Source of the DNA: JARRRD01 sp037381085
GTDB lineage: Bacteria; Nitrospirota; Thermodesulfovibrionia; Thermodesulfovibrionales; UBA6898
Reading direction: 5' to 3'
NCBI GenBank assembly: GCA_037381085.1
Contig: JARRRD010000078.1
Coordinates: 1-29,531 of the forward strand
DNA: 29,531 bases
Positions 23,543 through 29,531 of the stretch are shown here, one piece after another; position 1 is the stretch's first letter, and each line of letters starts with the position of its first letter. A program made the position numbers and the translations under genes. Below the pieces are notes generated by a model. The model did no database searches. It saw only the letters and a list, made by a program, of their open reading frames with translations, and had not been told where the DNA came from.

Positions 23543-23564
23543 TTCCCCTTCCCGCAAAGGGGAA
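23543..23564. promoter_or_regulatory. Perfect 8-bp inverted repeat between divergent genes
   Basis: TTCCCCTT (23543-23550) and AAGGGGAA (23557-23564) flank a six-base spacer. It lies between the starts of the HD gene (23499) and the AICAR transformylase gene (23725) and could be an operator for either, or an RNA hairpin. Confidence 0.4.
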
Positions 23565-23626
23565 TTCGTGAGGAGACCTGGAAAAAACGGATTATTCTTG
23601 AAGACTTTCCTCATTTCCCTTTGTTC

Positions 23627-23635
23627 TGGTATCAT
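23627..23635 (+). promoter_or_regulatory. Extended -10 promoter for the AICAR transformylase gene
   Basis: TGGTATCAT, about 90 bp before the ATG, is an extended -10 (TGn plus TATCAT). The same nine bases occur upstream of rpsL at 25211-25219. No good -35 is visible. Confidence 0.45.
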
Positions 23636-23724
23636 TGTTTCACGCATTTACGACCGAACGTCCGTCAATATTACTCTTTACGCGGAAGTTTCCGGAACCA
23701 CATCAATGATTAAGGAGATGAGCC

Positions 23725-25011
23725 ATGTCTGAACTGAAAAAGATGTACAGGACGATAATGGATGACGATTTTCCCGGCGAGATGACGATAAAGTTCGGGG
23801 ACCAGACACTTGTATACAGGAAGAGAACATGGAAGATCCCCGACGCGAAGACGGGAGAAATCATCGAGAAGGGGCTGCGCTACGGTGAAAACCCGGACCA
23901 GCAGGCGGCCCTCTTCGAACTTGTAAACGGGAACCTTGTCCTGGGGGACTGCAGGTACGTCGAGCCGGGCAACGGGCTCGTCAGCAGTATCAGCGAGGAA
24001 GACATGATCCAGGCGGGAAAACACCCGGGCAAGACGAACCTGACCGACCTGGACAATGCTCTCAATATCATAAAGTTCCTTCCCGACCGGCCGGCGGCGA
24101 GCATAATGAAACACAACAACCCCTGCGGCGTGGCTTACGGCAGGACCGTGGCTGAGGCATATGGCCGCGCAAACATGGCCGACAGGATCGCCGCTTTCGG
24201 CGGTTGTCTCGTCGTCAACAGGGCGATGGACAGGGAGACGGCCGAGATGGTCAGCGGCAACTATCTGGAGGTGGTCGGGGCCCCTGATTTTGAAGAGGGC
24301 GTTGTGGATATACTCGCAAGGAGAAAAAACCTGAGGATAGTGAGGATCGACAGGATAAACCGTCTCGAACAGTACAGGTCCTCGCGCTTCGTCGATTTCA
24401 AGTGCCTGATAGACGGGGGCATAATTGTTCAGCAGTCTCCCGTCAACAGAATAAGGACGAAGGAGGATTTCCTTCCGGCACGGACAGATTATAAAGGAAA
24501 AGAATACGCGATAAAGAGGCAGCCTACCGAAAAGGATTACGACGACATGCTCTTCGGCTGGAACGTCGAACAGGGGATTACGTCAAACTCGGTCATTTAC
24601 GTAAAGGACGGGGTCACCGTCGGAATAGGCACGGGCGAACAGGACCGCGTCGGCGTTGCCGAGGTAGCCGTTTTCAAGGCCTATACGAAATACGCAGACG
24701 GCCTGTGTTTCAGCAGGCACGGCGTCCCCTATAAGACCTTCGAGCTGGACGCGGCACAGGGGAGGAGAGACCCTGCGGCCCTGCGCGGGATCGACGAAGA
24801 GACAAAGGAGAACAAAGGGGGACTTACAGGCTCGACCATGGTCTCCGATGCCTTTTTCCCCTTCAGGGACGGCGTGGATGTCGGTATAAAGGAAGGGGTT
24901 TCCGCAGTGGTGCAGCCGGGCGGTTCCGAGAGGGACTTCGAGGTAATAGAGGCATGCAACGAGTCCGGGGTTACAATGGTCTTTACTGGGCAGAGGGCGT
25001 TCAGGCACTAA
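23725..25011 (+). CDS. Stand-alone AICAR transformylase (PurH C-terminal domain type)
   Basis: 428 residues. LRYGENPDQQA (51-61), the catalytic Lys129-His130 in IMKHNNPCGVA, and the C-terminal SERDFEVIEACNESGVTMVFTGQRAFRH-type ending are those of the AICAR formyltransferase half of PurH. The IMP cyclohydrolase domain (about 200 N-terminal residues in PurH) is absent; instead there is a short 50-residue lead. The protein should convert AICAR and 10-formyl-THF to FAICAR in purine synthesis, leaving cyclisation to IMP to a separate enzyme. AAGGAG lies before the ATG. It is monocistronic as far as the sequence shows; an alternative is a divergent paralogue with another formyl-transfer role. Confidence 0.88.
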   Translation: MSELKKMYRTIMDDDFPGEMTIKFGDQTLVYRKRTWKIPDAKTGEIIEKGLRYGENPDQQAALFELVNGNLVLGDCRYVEPGNGLVSSISEEDMIQAGKHPGKTNLTDLDNALNIIKFLPDRPAASIMKHNNPCGVAYGRTVAEAYGRANMADRIAAFGGCLVVNRAMDRETAEMVSGNYLEVVGAPDFEEGVVDILARRKNLRIVRIDRINRLEQYRSSRFVDFKCLIDGGIIVQQSPVNRIRTKEDFLPARTDYKGKEYAIKRQPTEKDYDDMLFGWNVEQGITSNSVIYVKDGVTVGIGTGEQDRVGVAEVAVFKAYTKYADGLCFSRHGVPYKTFELDAAQGRRDPAALRGIDEETKENKGGLTGSTMVSDAFFPFRDGVDVGIKEGVSAVVQPGGSERDFEVIEACNESGVTMVFTGQRAFRH

Positions 25012-25040
25012 GTACGGGCGCGTGCAGGTCTGATAACCCC

Positions 25041-25088
25041 GACGTTGCGGAAAGCGCGGAAGGGACACCGAAAAGGTCCTGTAACGGC
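25041..25088 (+). repeat. Short dispersed repeat, copy B
   Basis: Counterpart of 12669-12718. In one frame both copies read ES, three variable residues, then TPK[KR]SCN; in another both read DTEKVL and a stop. Which, if either, was coding is unclear. Confidence 0.55.
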
Positions 25089-25155
25089 AGGAAAGGGTTC
25101 TCGTTCATCGTTTTTGTCATTAATGTCTTGTCCGGAATCTCTCCTGCCGGAACCC
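25085..25155 (+). other. Two interleaved inverted repeats (pseudoknot topology)
   Basis: CGGCAGGA (25085-25092) pairs with TCCTGCCG (25142-25149), and GGGTTC (25095-25100) pairs with GAACCC (25150-25155). The order a-b-a'-b' is that of a pseudoknot. It lies between the AICAR transformylase stop and the rpsL promoter. Confidence 0.35.
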
Positions 25156-25190
25156 ATGACTAATTGTCTCGCGTAACTCCCAAAAAACAG

Positions 25191-25219
25191 TGTACAAAAA
25201 AGGCCGGATATGGTATCAT
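25191..25219 (+). promoter_or_regulatory. str operon promoter
   Basis: TGTACA (25191-25196), 17-bp spacer, then TATCAT (25214-25219) preceded by TGG, giving an extended -10. A leader of about 105 bp follows to rpsL; it contains a run of seven T at 25251-25257 that could belong to an attenuator. Confidence 0.6.
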
Positions 25220-25332
25220 GTTTACTTCCGTAAAGGTTTCCGGTGAGAAGTTTTTTTGGGTGGTAAGTTTTTCAAGAATCTGCCTGCAAAATGGAGAAGT
25301 GATTTAAACGATTATTTATTTTTGGAGGAAAA

Positions 25333-25704
25333 GTGCCCACAATAGCACAGTTGGTAAGGAACGGCCGCGAGAGTGCGACGAGGAAGACGAAGAGCCCGGC
25401 ATTGAGGTCATGCCCCCAGAAACGGGGCGTGTGCGTCAGGGTTTATACGACCACGCCGAAGAAGCCGAATTCCGCTTTGAGGAAGGTGGCGAGGGTCAGG
25501 TTGACGAATGCAATGGAAGTGACGGCCTATATCCCGGGAATAGGGCACAACCTTCAGGAACACTCGATCGTGATGATAAGGGGCGGCAGGATAAAGGACC
25601 TTCCGGGCGTGAGATACCATATTATCAGAGGGAGCCTCGATTCTACCGGAGTGAACGACAGGAGACGCGGAAGGTCGAAATACGGGACAAAGAAGCCCAA
25701 ATAA
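25333..25704 (+). CDS. rpsL: Ribosomal protein uS12
   Basis: 123 residues, complete. PTIAQLVRNGR at the start, TTTPKKPNSALRKVARVRL and the GRIKDLPGVRYHIIRG loop are the decoding-centre segments of S12. Lys occupies the position where streptomycin-resistance changes arise (PKKPNS), so the site is wild type. The start is GTG, with GGAGG five bases upstream. First gene of the str operon, followed by rpsG after 12 bp. Confidence 0.98.
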   Translation: MPTIAQLVRNGRESATRKTKSPALRSCPQKRGVCVRVYTTTPKKPNSALRKVARVRLTNAMEVTAYIPGIGHNLQEHSIVMIRGGRIKDLPGVRYHIIRGSLDSTGVNDRRRGRSKYGTKKPK

Positions 25705-25716
25705 ACGGAGTAGATA

Positions 25717-26187
25717 ATGCCGAGAAGAAGAGTCGCAGCAAAAAGAGAAGTGTTGCCTGATCCGAAATACAACAGCAAGGTTGTCAGCAAGTTTATGGCG
25801 GCCATAATGCAGGGCGGGAAGAAGGCAACCGCTGAAGGTATCTGTTACGGGGCGTTTGACATAATCAGGGAAAAGACGGGAAATGACCCCCTCAAGGTCT
25901 TCAAGACCGCCCTGGAAAATGTCAAACCTGTTGTAGAGGTGAAACCCAGACGAGTGGGCGGAGCGACTTACCAGGTGCCGGTCGAGATAAGGCCCCAGCG
26001 CCGGATGGCGCTTGCCTCCAGGTGGCTTATAAGCTATGCGAGGGGCAGGGGTGAAAAGACGATGAAGGAACGGCTGGCCGGGGAGCTGCTTGATGCGTTT
26101 AACAGTACCGGGTCTTCCTTCAAGAAGAAGGAAGATACCCATAAGATGGCCGAGGCTAATAAGGCTTTTGCCCATTATAGATGGTAG
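25717..26187 (+). CDS. rpsG: Ribosomal protein uS7
   Basis: 156 residues, complete. PRRRVAAKREVLPDPKYNS and the GGATYQVPVEIRPQRR segment are conserved S7 features; the C-terminal HKMAEANKAFAHYRW is standard. It nucleates assembly of the 30S head by binding 16S rRNA, and in many bacteria represses its own operon. fusA starts 21 bp after its stop. Confidence 0.98.
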   Translation: MPRRRVAAKREVLPDPKYNSKVVSKFMAAIMQGGKKATAEGICYGAFDIIREKTGNDPLKVFKTALENVKPVVEVKPRRVGGATYQVPVEIRPQRRMALASRWLISYARGRGEKTMKERLAGELLDAFNSTGSSFKKKEDTHKMAEANKAFAHYRW

Positions 26188-26208
26188 AGAGAATAGAGGA
26201 GAAAAGAC

Positions 26209-28287
26209 TTGTCAAGATTTCCGCTGGAAAAAACCCGAAATATTGGAATTATGGCGCACATAGATGCAGGGAAGACCACGACCACGGAAAGAATCCTCTA
26301 TTATACCGGCGTGACATATAAGATAGGAGAAGTCCATGAGGGTACGGCGGTCATGGACTGGATGGTGCAGGAGCAGGAGAGAGGGATTACCATAACTTCG
26401 GCTGCTACCACCTGTTTCTGGAAGGACCACCGGATAAATATAATAGACACCCCGGGCCATGTTGATTTCACGATTGAGGTTGAGAGGTCATTGAGAGTGC
26501 TGGACGGAGCGGTGGCGGTATTCGATTCGGTGTCCGGAGTGGAGCCCCAGTCTGAGACTGTCTGGAGACAGGCGGACAAATACAGGGTGCCCAGAATCGC
26601 ATTCATGAACAAGATGGACAGGATGGGGGCCGATTTCTTCATGAGCGTCGGCAGTATGGTGGAGAGGCTGGGAGCGCGCCCCGTTCCCGTACAGCTTCCG
26701 ATAGGCGCCGAGGATAATTTCAGGGGCCCCCTCGATCTCATCGACATGAAGGCCCTCTATTACGATGACGAGACCCTGGGCGCCAAATACGTTGAAGGCG
26801 ACATTGCCGACGATCTCCTGCCGCAGGCAAAAGAATACAGGGAAAAGATGATTGAGGCCCTCTCGGACGTGGACGATAAATTGATGGAAAAGTACCTGAA
26901 CGGTGAAACGATAACCCCCGATGAGATAAGGGCGGCATTGAGAAAAGGCACGCTGGAAATGAAGATAACGCCTGTTTTATGCGGCACGGCATTCAAGAAC
27001 AAGGGCGTTCAGCAGCTTCTTGACGCCATCATCGATTACCTCCCCGCCCCGGGTGACGTCCCGCCGGTAATGGGAAAGAATGCCGACACGGGCGAGGAAG
27101 AAACCAGAAGGGCCGATGAAAACGAGCCTTTTGCGGCGCTGGCTTTCAAGGTCATGACCGACCCCTTTGTGGGCCAGCTTACCTTCCTGAGGGTATATTC
27201 CGGCGTAATGGCTGCCGGTTCCTATGTCTACAATTCGACAAAGGGGGCAAAGGAAAGGGTCGGCAGAATCCTCAAGATGCATTCAAACAAGAGGGAAGAC
27301 ATCAAGGAAGTTTCGGCGGGGGACATAGCCGCCGCCGTCGGACTGAAAAGCACCCTTACGGGAGATACCCTCTGCGATGACAGGAGTCCGGTGATACTCG
27401 AAGCGATGGAATTTCCGGAGCCTGTTATATCCGTGGCGATAGAACCAAAGACAAAAGCGGACCAGGAGAAACTCGGACAGTCGCTGGCAAAGCTGACGCA
27501 GGAGGATCCTTCATTCAGGGTGGCGACCAACGAGGAAACGGGCCAGACCATCATTTCCGGGATGGGCGAACTGCACCTTGAAATAATCGTCGACAGGCTG
27601 CTCAGGGAATTCAAGGTCGGAGCGAATGTCGGCAAGCCCCAGGTTGCGTACAGGGAGACCGTGAGGGCCGCGTCAAAGGCTGAAGGCAAGTTCGTCAGGC
27701 AGAGCGGAGGGCGCGGGCAATACGGGCATGTATATATAGAGCTGGCACCGCTGGAGCCCGGGAAGGGCTTTGAGTTCGAAAGCAAGATAGTGGGCGGTGC
27801 CGTACCCAGAGAGTACTTCAACGCCGTCGAAAAAGGTATAAGGGAGGCGGGGGAGAACGGCATATTGGCCGGCTACCCTGTCGTGGACGTGAAGGCCACG
27901 CTTTATGACGGTTCATATCATGAGGTCGACTCCTCCGAGATGGCATTCAAGATTGCCGGGTCCATGGGATTCAAAGAGGCCGCAAGAAAGGCGAAACCGG
28001 TCCTGCTGGAGCCCGTGATGAACGTCGAGGTTGTTACGCCCGAAGAGTATATGGGTGACGTTATAGGCGATCTGAATTCCAGGAGGGGCAGGATACAGAA
28101 CATGGAAAAGAGGGGAAAGGCGCAGGTTATCAGGGCGCAGGTGCCCCTTTCGGAGATGTTCGGGTATGCCACGGACCTGAGGTCGAGGACCCAGGGCAGG
28201 GCGACCTATACAATGCAGTTTGCAAATTATGACGAAGTCCCGAAGAGCATATCTGAAGGGATCATAGCCAAGGTAAAGGGCGAATAA
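26209..28287 (+). CDS. fusA: Elongation factor G
   Basis: 692 residues, complete. GTPase motifs AHIDAGKTTTTE (G1), RGITITSAAT (switch I), DTPGH (G3) and NKMD (G4) are intact, and domains II-V follow through to FANYDEVPKSISEGIIAKVKGE. It drives translocation on the ribosome. The start is TTG (26209), seven bases after AGAGGAG; the first residues SRFPLEKTRNIGIMAHIDAG agree with the family start. The operon position after rpsG and the full set of motifs indicate the housekeeping EF-G. Confidence 0.98.
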   Translation: MSRFPLEKTRNIGIMAHIDAGKTTTTERILYYTGVTYKIGEVHEGTAVMDWMVQEQERGITITSAATTCFWKDHRINIIDTPGHVDFTIEVERSLRVLDGAVAVFDSVSGVEPQSETVWRQADKYRVPRIAFMNKMDRMGADFFMSVGSMVERLGARPVPVQLPIGAEDNFRGPLDLIDMKALYYDDETLGAKYVEGDIADDLLPQAKEYREKMIEALSDVDDKLMEKYLNGETITPDEIRAALRKGTLEMKITPVLCGTAFKNKGVQQLLDAIIDYLPAPGDVPPVMGKNADTGEEETRRADENEPFAALAFKVMTDPFVGQLTFLRVYSGVMAAGSYVYNSTKGAKERVGRILKMHSNKREDIKEVSAGDIAAAVGLKSTLTGDTLCDDRSPVILEAMEFPEPVISVAIEPKTKADQEKLGQSLAKLTQEDPSFRVATNEETGQTIISGMGELHLEIIVDRLLREFKVGANVGKPQVAYRETVRAASKAEGKFVRQSGGRGQYGHVYIELAPLEPGKGFEFESKIVGGAVPREYFNAVEKGIREAGENGILAGYPVVDVKATLYDGSYHEVDSSEMAFKIAGSMGFKEAARKAKPVLLEPVMNVEVVTPEEYMGDVIGDLNSRRGRIQNMEKRGKAQVIRAQVPLSEMFGYATDLRSRTQGRATYTMQFANYDEVPKSISEGIIAKVKGE

Positions 28288-28294
28288 ACGCCGG

Positions 28295-28312
28295 GCGGGT
28301 AATGCTGCCCGC
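28295..28312 (+). other. Small hairpin between fusA and tuf
   Basis: GCGGG (28295-28299) pairs with CCCGC (28308-28312). It sits eight bases after the fusA stop and could attenuate or protect the mRNA; tuf is highly expressed and often differentially processed. Confidence 0.35.
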
Positions 28313-28336
28313 GCAGCAATAAAGGAAGGTGATAAA

Positions 28337-29531
28337 ATGGCAAAGGCAAAATTTGAGAGGACGAAGCCTCATTGCAACGTAGGGACGATAGGGCACGTAG
28401 ACCACGGGAAGACGACATTGACGGCGGCGATCACGAAGGTGCTGGCGTTCAAGGGTCAGGCGAATTACCGGGCGTATGACTCTATCGACAATGCGCCTGA
28501 GGAGAAGGCCAGGGGGATAACGATCGCGACGGCGCATGTTGAATACGAGACTGACAAGAGGCACTATGCGCATGTAGACTGTCCGGGGCATGCCGACTAC
28601 GTAAAGAACATGATAACAGGGGCGGCGCAGATGGACGGGGCGATACTGGTGGTGAGCGCAGCGGACGGGCCGATGCCGCAGACGAGGGAGCACATACTGC
28701 TTGCGAGGCAGGTGGGGGTTCCGTATATAGTTGTGTACATGAACAAGACGGACATGGTGGATGACCCTGAGCTTCTGGACCTGGTGGAGCTTGAGGTAAG
28801 GGAGCTACTGAGCAAGTACCAGTTTCCCGGGGACAAGATCCCGATAATAAAGGGGAGCGCTCTTAAGGCGGTGGAGAGCACGAGCACGGACCCTGAAGCT
28901 CCGGAGTACAAGAGTGTATGGGAGCTGATGGCGGCGATAGACGACTACGTGCCGACGCCTGAGAGGCCGATAGACAAGCCGTTTTTGATGCCTATAGAGG
29001 ACGTATTTTCGATCTCCGGGAGGGGGACGGTGGTGACGGGGAGAGTAGAGAGGGGAGTAGTGAAGGTAGGAGAGGAAGTGGAGATAGTGGGATTGGGGGA
29101 GACGAGGAAGACGGTGGCAACGGGAGTGGAGATGTTCCGGAAGCTTCTTGACGAAGGAAGGGCAGGGGACAACATAGGGGTACTTCTGAGGGGAATAGGG
29201 AAGGACGAAGTGGAGAGGGGACAGGTCCTGGCGAAGCCGGGGAGCATAACGCCGCATACGAAGTTCAAATGCGAGGCGTATATATTGACGAAGGAAGAAG
29301 GCGGGAGACATACACCGTTTTTCAAGGGGTACCGGCCGCAGTTTTACTTCCGGACGACGGACGTTACGGGGGTAGCGGAGCTGCCTGAGGGAGTGGAGAT
29401 GGTGATGCCCGGTGACAATGTGAGCCTCTCTGTTGAACTGATATCGCCGATAGCGATGGAGAAGGAGCTGAGGTTCGCGATAAGGGAAGGCGGCCGCACC
29501 GTCGGTGCAGGGGTCGTTACCGAGGTACTGG
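28337..29531 (+). CDS. tuf: Elongation factor Tu (last residues beyond window)
   Basis: 398 codons are visible and the frame is open to the right edge; EF-Tu is usually just under 400 residues, so one or two residues are missing. GHVDHGKT (19-26), the switch I RGIT motif, DCPGHADY and NKTD are the GTPase motifs, followed by domains II and III (HTPFFKGYRPQFYFRTTDVTG). It delivers aminoacyl-tRNA to the ribosome. AGGAAGGTGAT lies five bases before the ATG. From about 28370 to about 29390 the codons are strikingly G-ending (GCG, ACG, GGG, AGG, GTG/GTA), unlike fusA next door; the last few dozen bases return to the mixed usage of neighbouring genes. Confidence 0.98.
   Translation, partial: MAKAKFERTKPHCNVGTIGHVDHGKTTLTAAITKVLAFKGQANYRAYDSIDNAPEEKARGITIATAHVEYETDKRHYAHVDCPGHADYVKNMITGAAQMDGAILVVSAADGPMPQTREHILLARQVGVPYIVVYMNKTDMVDDPELLDLVELEVRELLSKYQFPGDKIPIIKGSALKAVESTSTDPEAPEYKSVWELMAAIDDYVPTPERPIDKPFLMPIEDVFSISGRGTVVTGRVERGVVKVGEEVEIVGLGETRKTVATGVEMFRKLLDEGRAGDNIGVLLRGIGKDEVERGQVLAKPGSITPHTKFKCEAYILTKEEGGRHTPFFKGYRPQFYFRTTDVTGVAELPEGVEMVMPGDNVSLSVELISPIAMEKELRFAIREGGRTVGAGVVTEVL

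Larger units (their letters stand above)
25012..25332. other. 321-bp gene-free stretch before rpsL
   Basis: It holds copy B of the short dispersed repeat (25041-25088), a pseudoknot-capable pair of inverted repeats (25085-25155), and the promoter and leader of the str operon. No gene is supported. Confidence 0.6.

Noticed and set aside
28262..29311. Long reading frames on the minus strand opposite tuf
   Set aside because: They arise from the G-ending codon bias of tuf on the plus strand; the translated sequences are Arg/Pro/Leu-rich without family similarity or ribosome sites.
1..29531. CRISPR array, prophage, integrase or toxin-antitoxin pair
   Set aside because: I found no regularly spaced direct repeats with unique spacers and no cas, integrase, phage or toxin-antitoxin proteins; the heptamer tracts have no spacers.

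Overview
This 29.5 kb window looks like a chromosomal contig from an uncultured, probably anaerobic, Gram-negative bacterium. Pointers are an ABC-transporter O-antigen cluster, an AsmA/DUF748 envelope protein, a rubredoxin beside a ferritin-like protein carrying a two-CW domain, and a single-domain AICAR transformylase. The overall style resembles Nitrospirota or Desulfobacterota, but that placement is an impression from protein style, not a phylogeny. One ambiguous base (2023) and one damaged gene suggest a draft or metagenomic assembly.

Positions 1-7805, all minus strand: a surface-polysaccharide cluster read from rfbC (7805) towards the left edge. Order of transcription: dTDP-sugar epimerase RfbC, a DUF4910-type zinc aminopeptidase-like protein, a broken SDR oxidoreductase, Wzm permease, Wzt ATPase with a C-terminal glycan-binding domain, a FemAB/GNAT-like acyltransferase, a GT2 glycosyltransferase and a PIG-L/LmbE deacetylase cut by the window edge. 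Genes overlap or lie within about 35 bp of each other, so this is one operon. It is visibly more AT-rich than the rest, as is usual for exchanged O-antigen loci.

Positions 7806-12571: small accessory genes embedded in unusual intergenic DNA. A 151-bp MITE-like element with perfect 16-bp inverted ends sits just upstream of rfbC. Immediately next to it begins the first of five tracts of degenerate 7-bp-period repeats, all in the same orientation, which fill the gaps around a CIA30-like protein, a CX4C rubredoxin, a ferritin-like/two-CW protein, a THUMP protein, a lipoprotein and a small hypothetical protein. These tracts run into coding sequence and supply at least two stop codons. A stand-alone sigma-70 region 1.1 protein and a secreted protein are also here.

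Positions 12572-18385: metabolic genes (VOC protein, NADP isocitrate dehydrogenase, acetate kinase), a sulfotransferase-like protein, and a pair of adjacent proteins built from 30-residue repeats. The first repeat gene follows a small conserved gene in the same frame, separated by a single amber codon and one sense codon.

Positions 18386-25011: a 977-residue AsmA/DUF748 protein co-directional with an Old Yellow Enzyme, an HD-domain phosphohydrolase, and a divergent stand-alone AICAR transformylase.

Positions 25012-29531: the str operon rpsL-rpsG-fusA-tuf, starting from its own extended -10 promoter and without rpoBC directly upstream. tuf is truncated by the right edge within a residue or two of its end.
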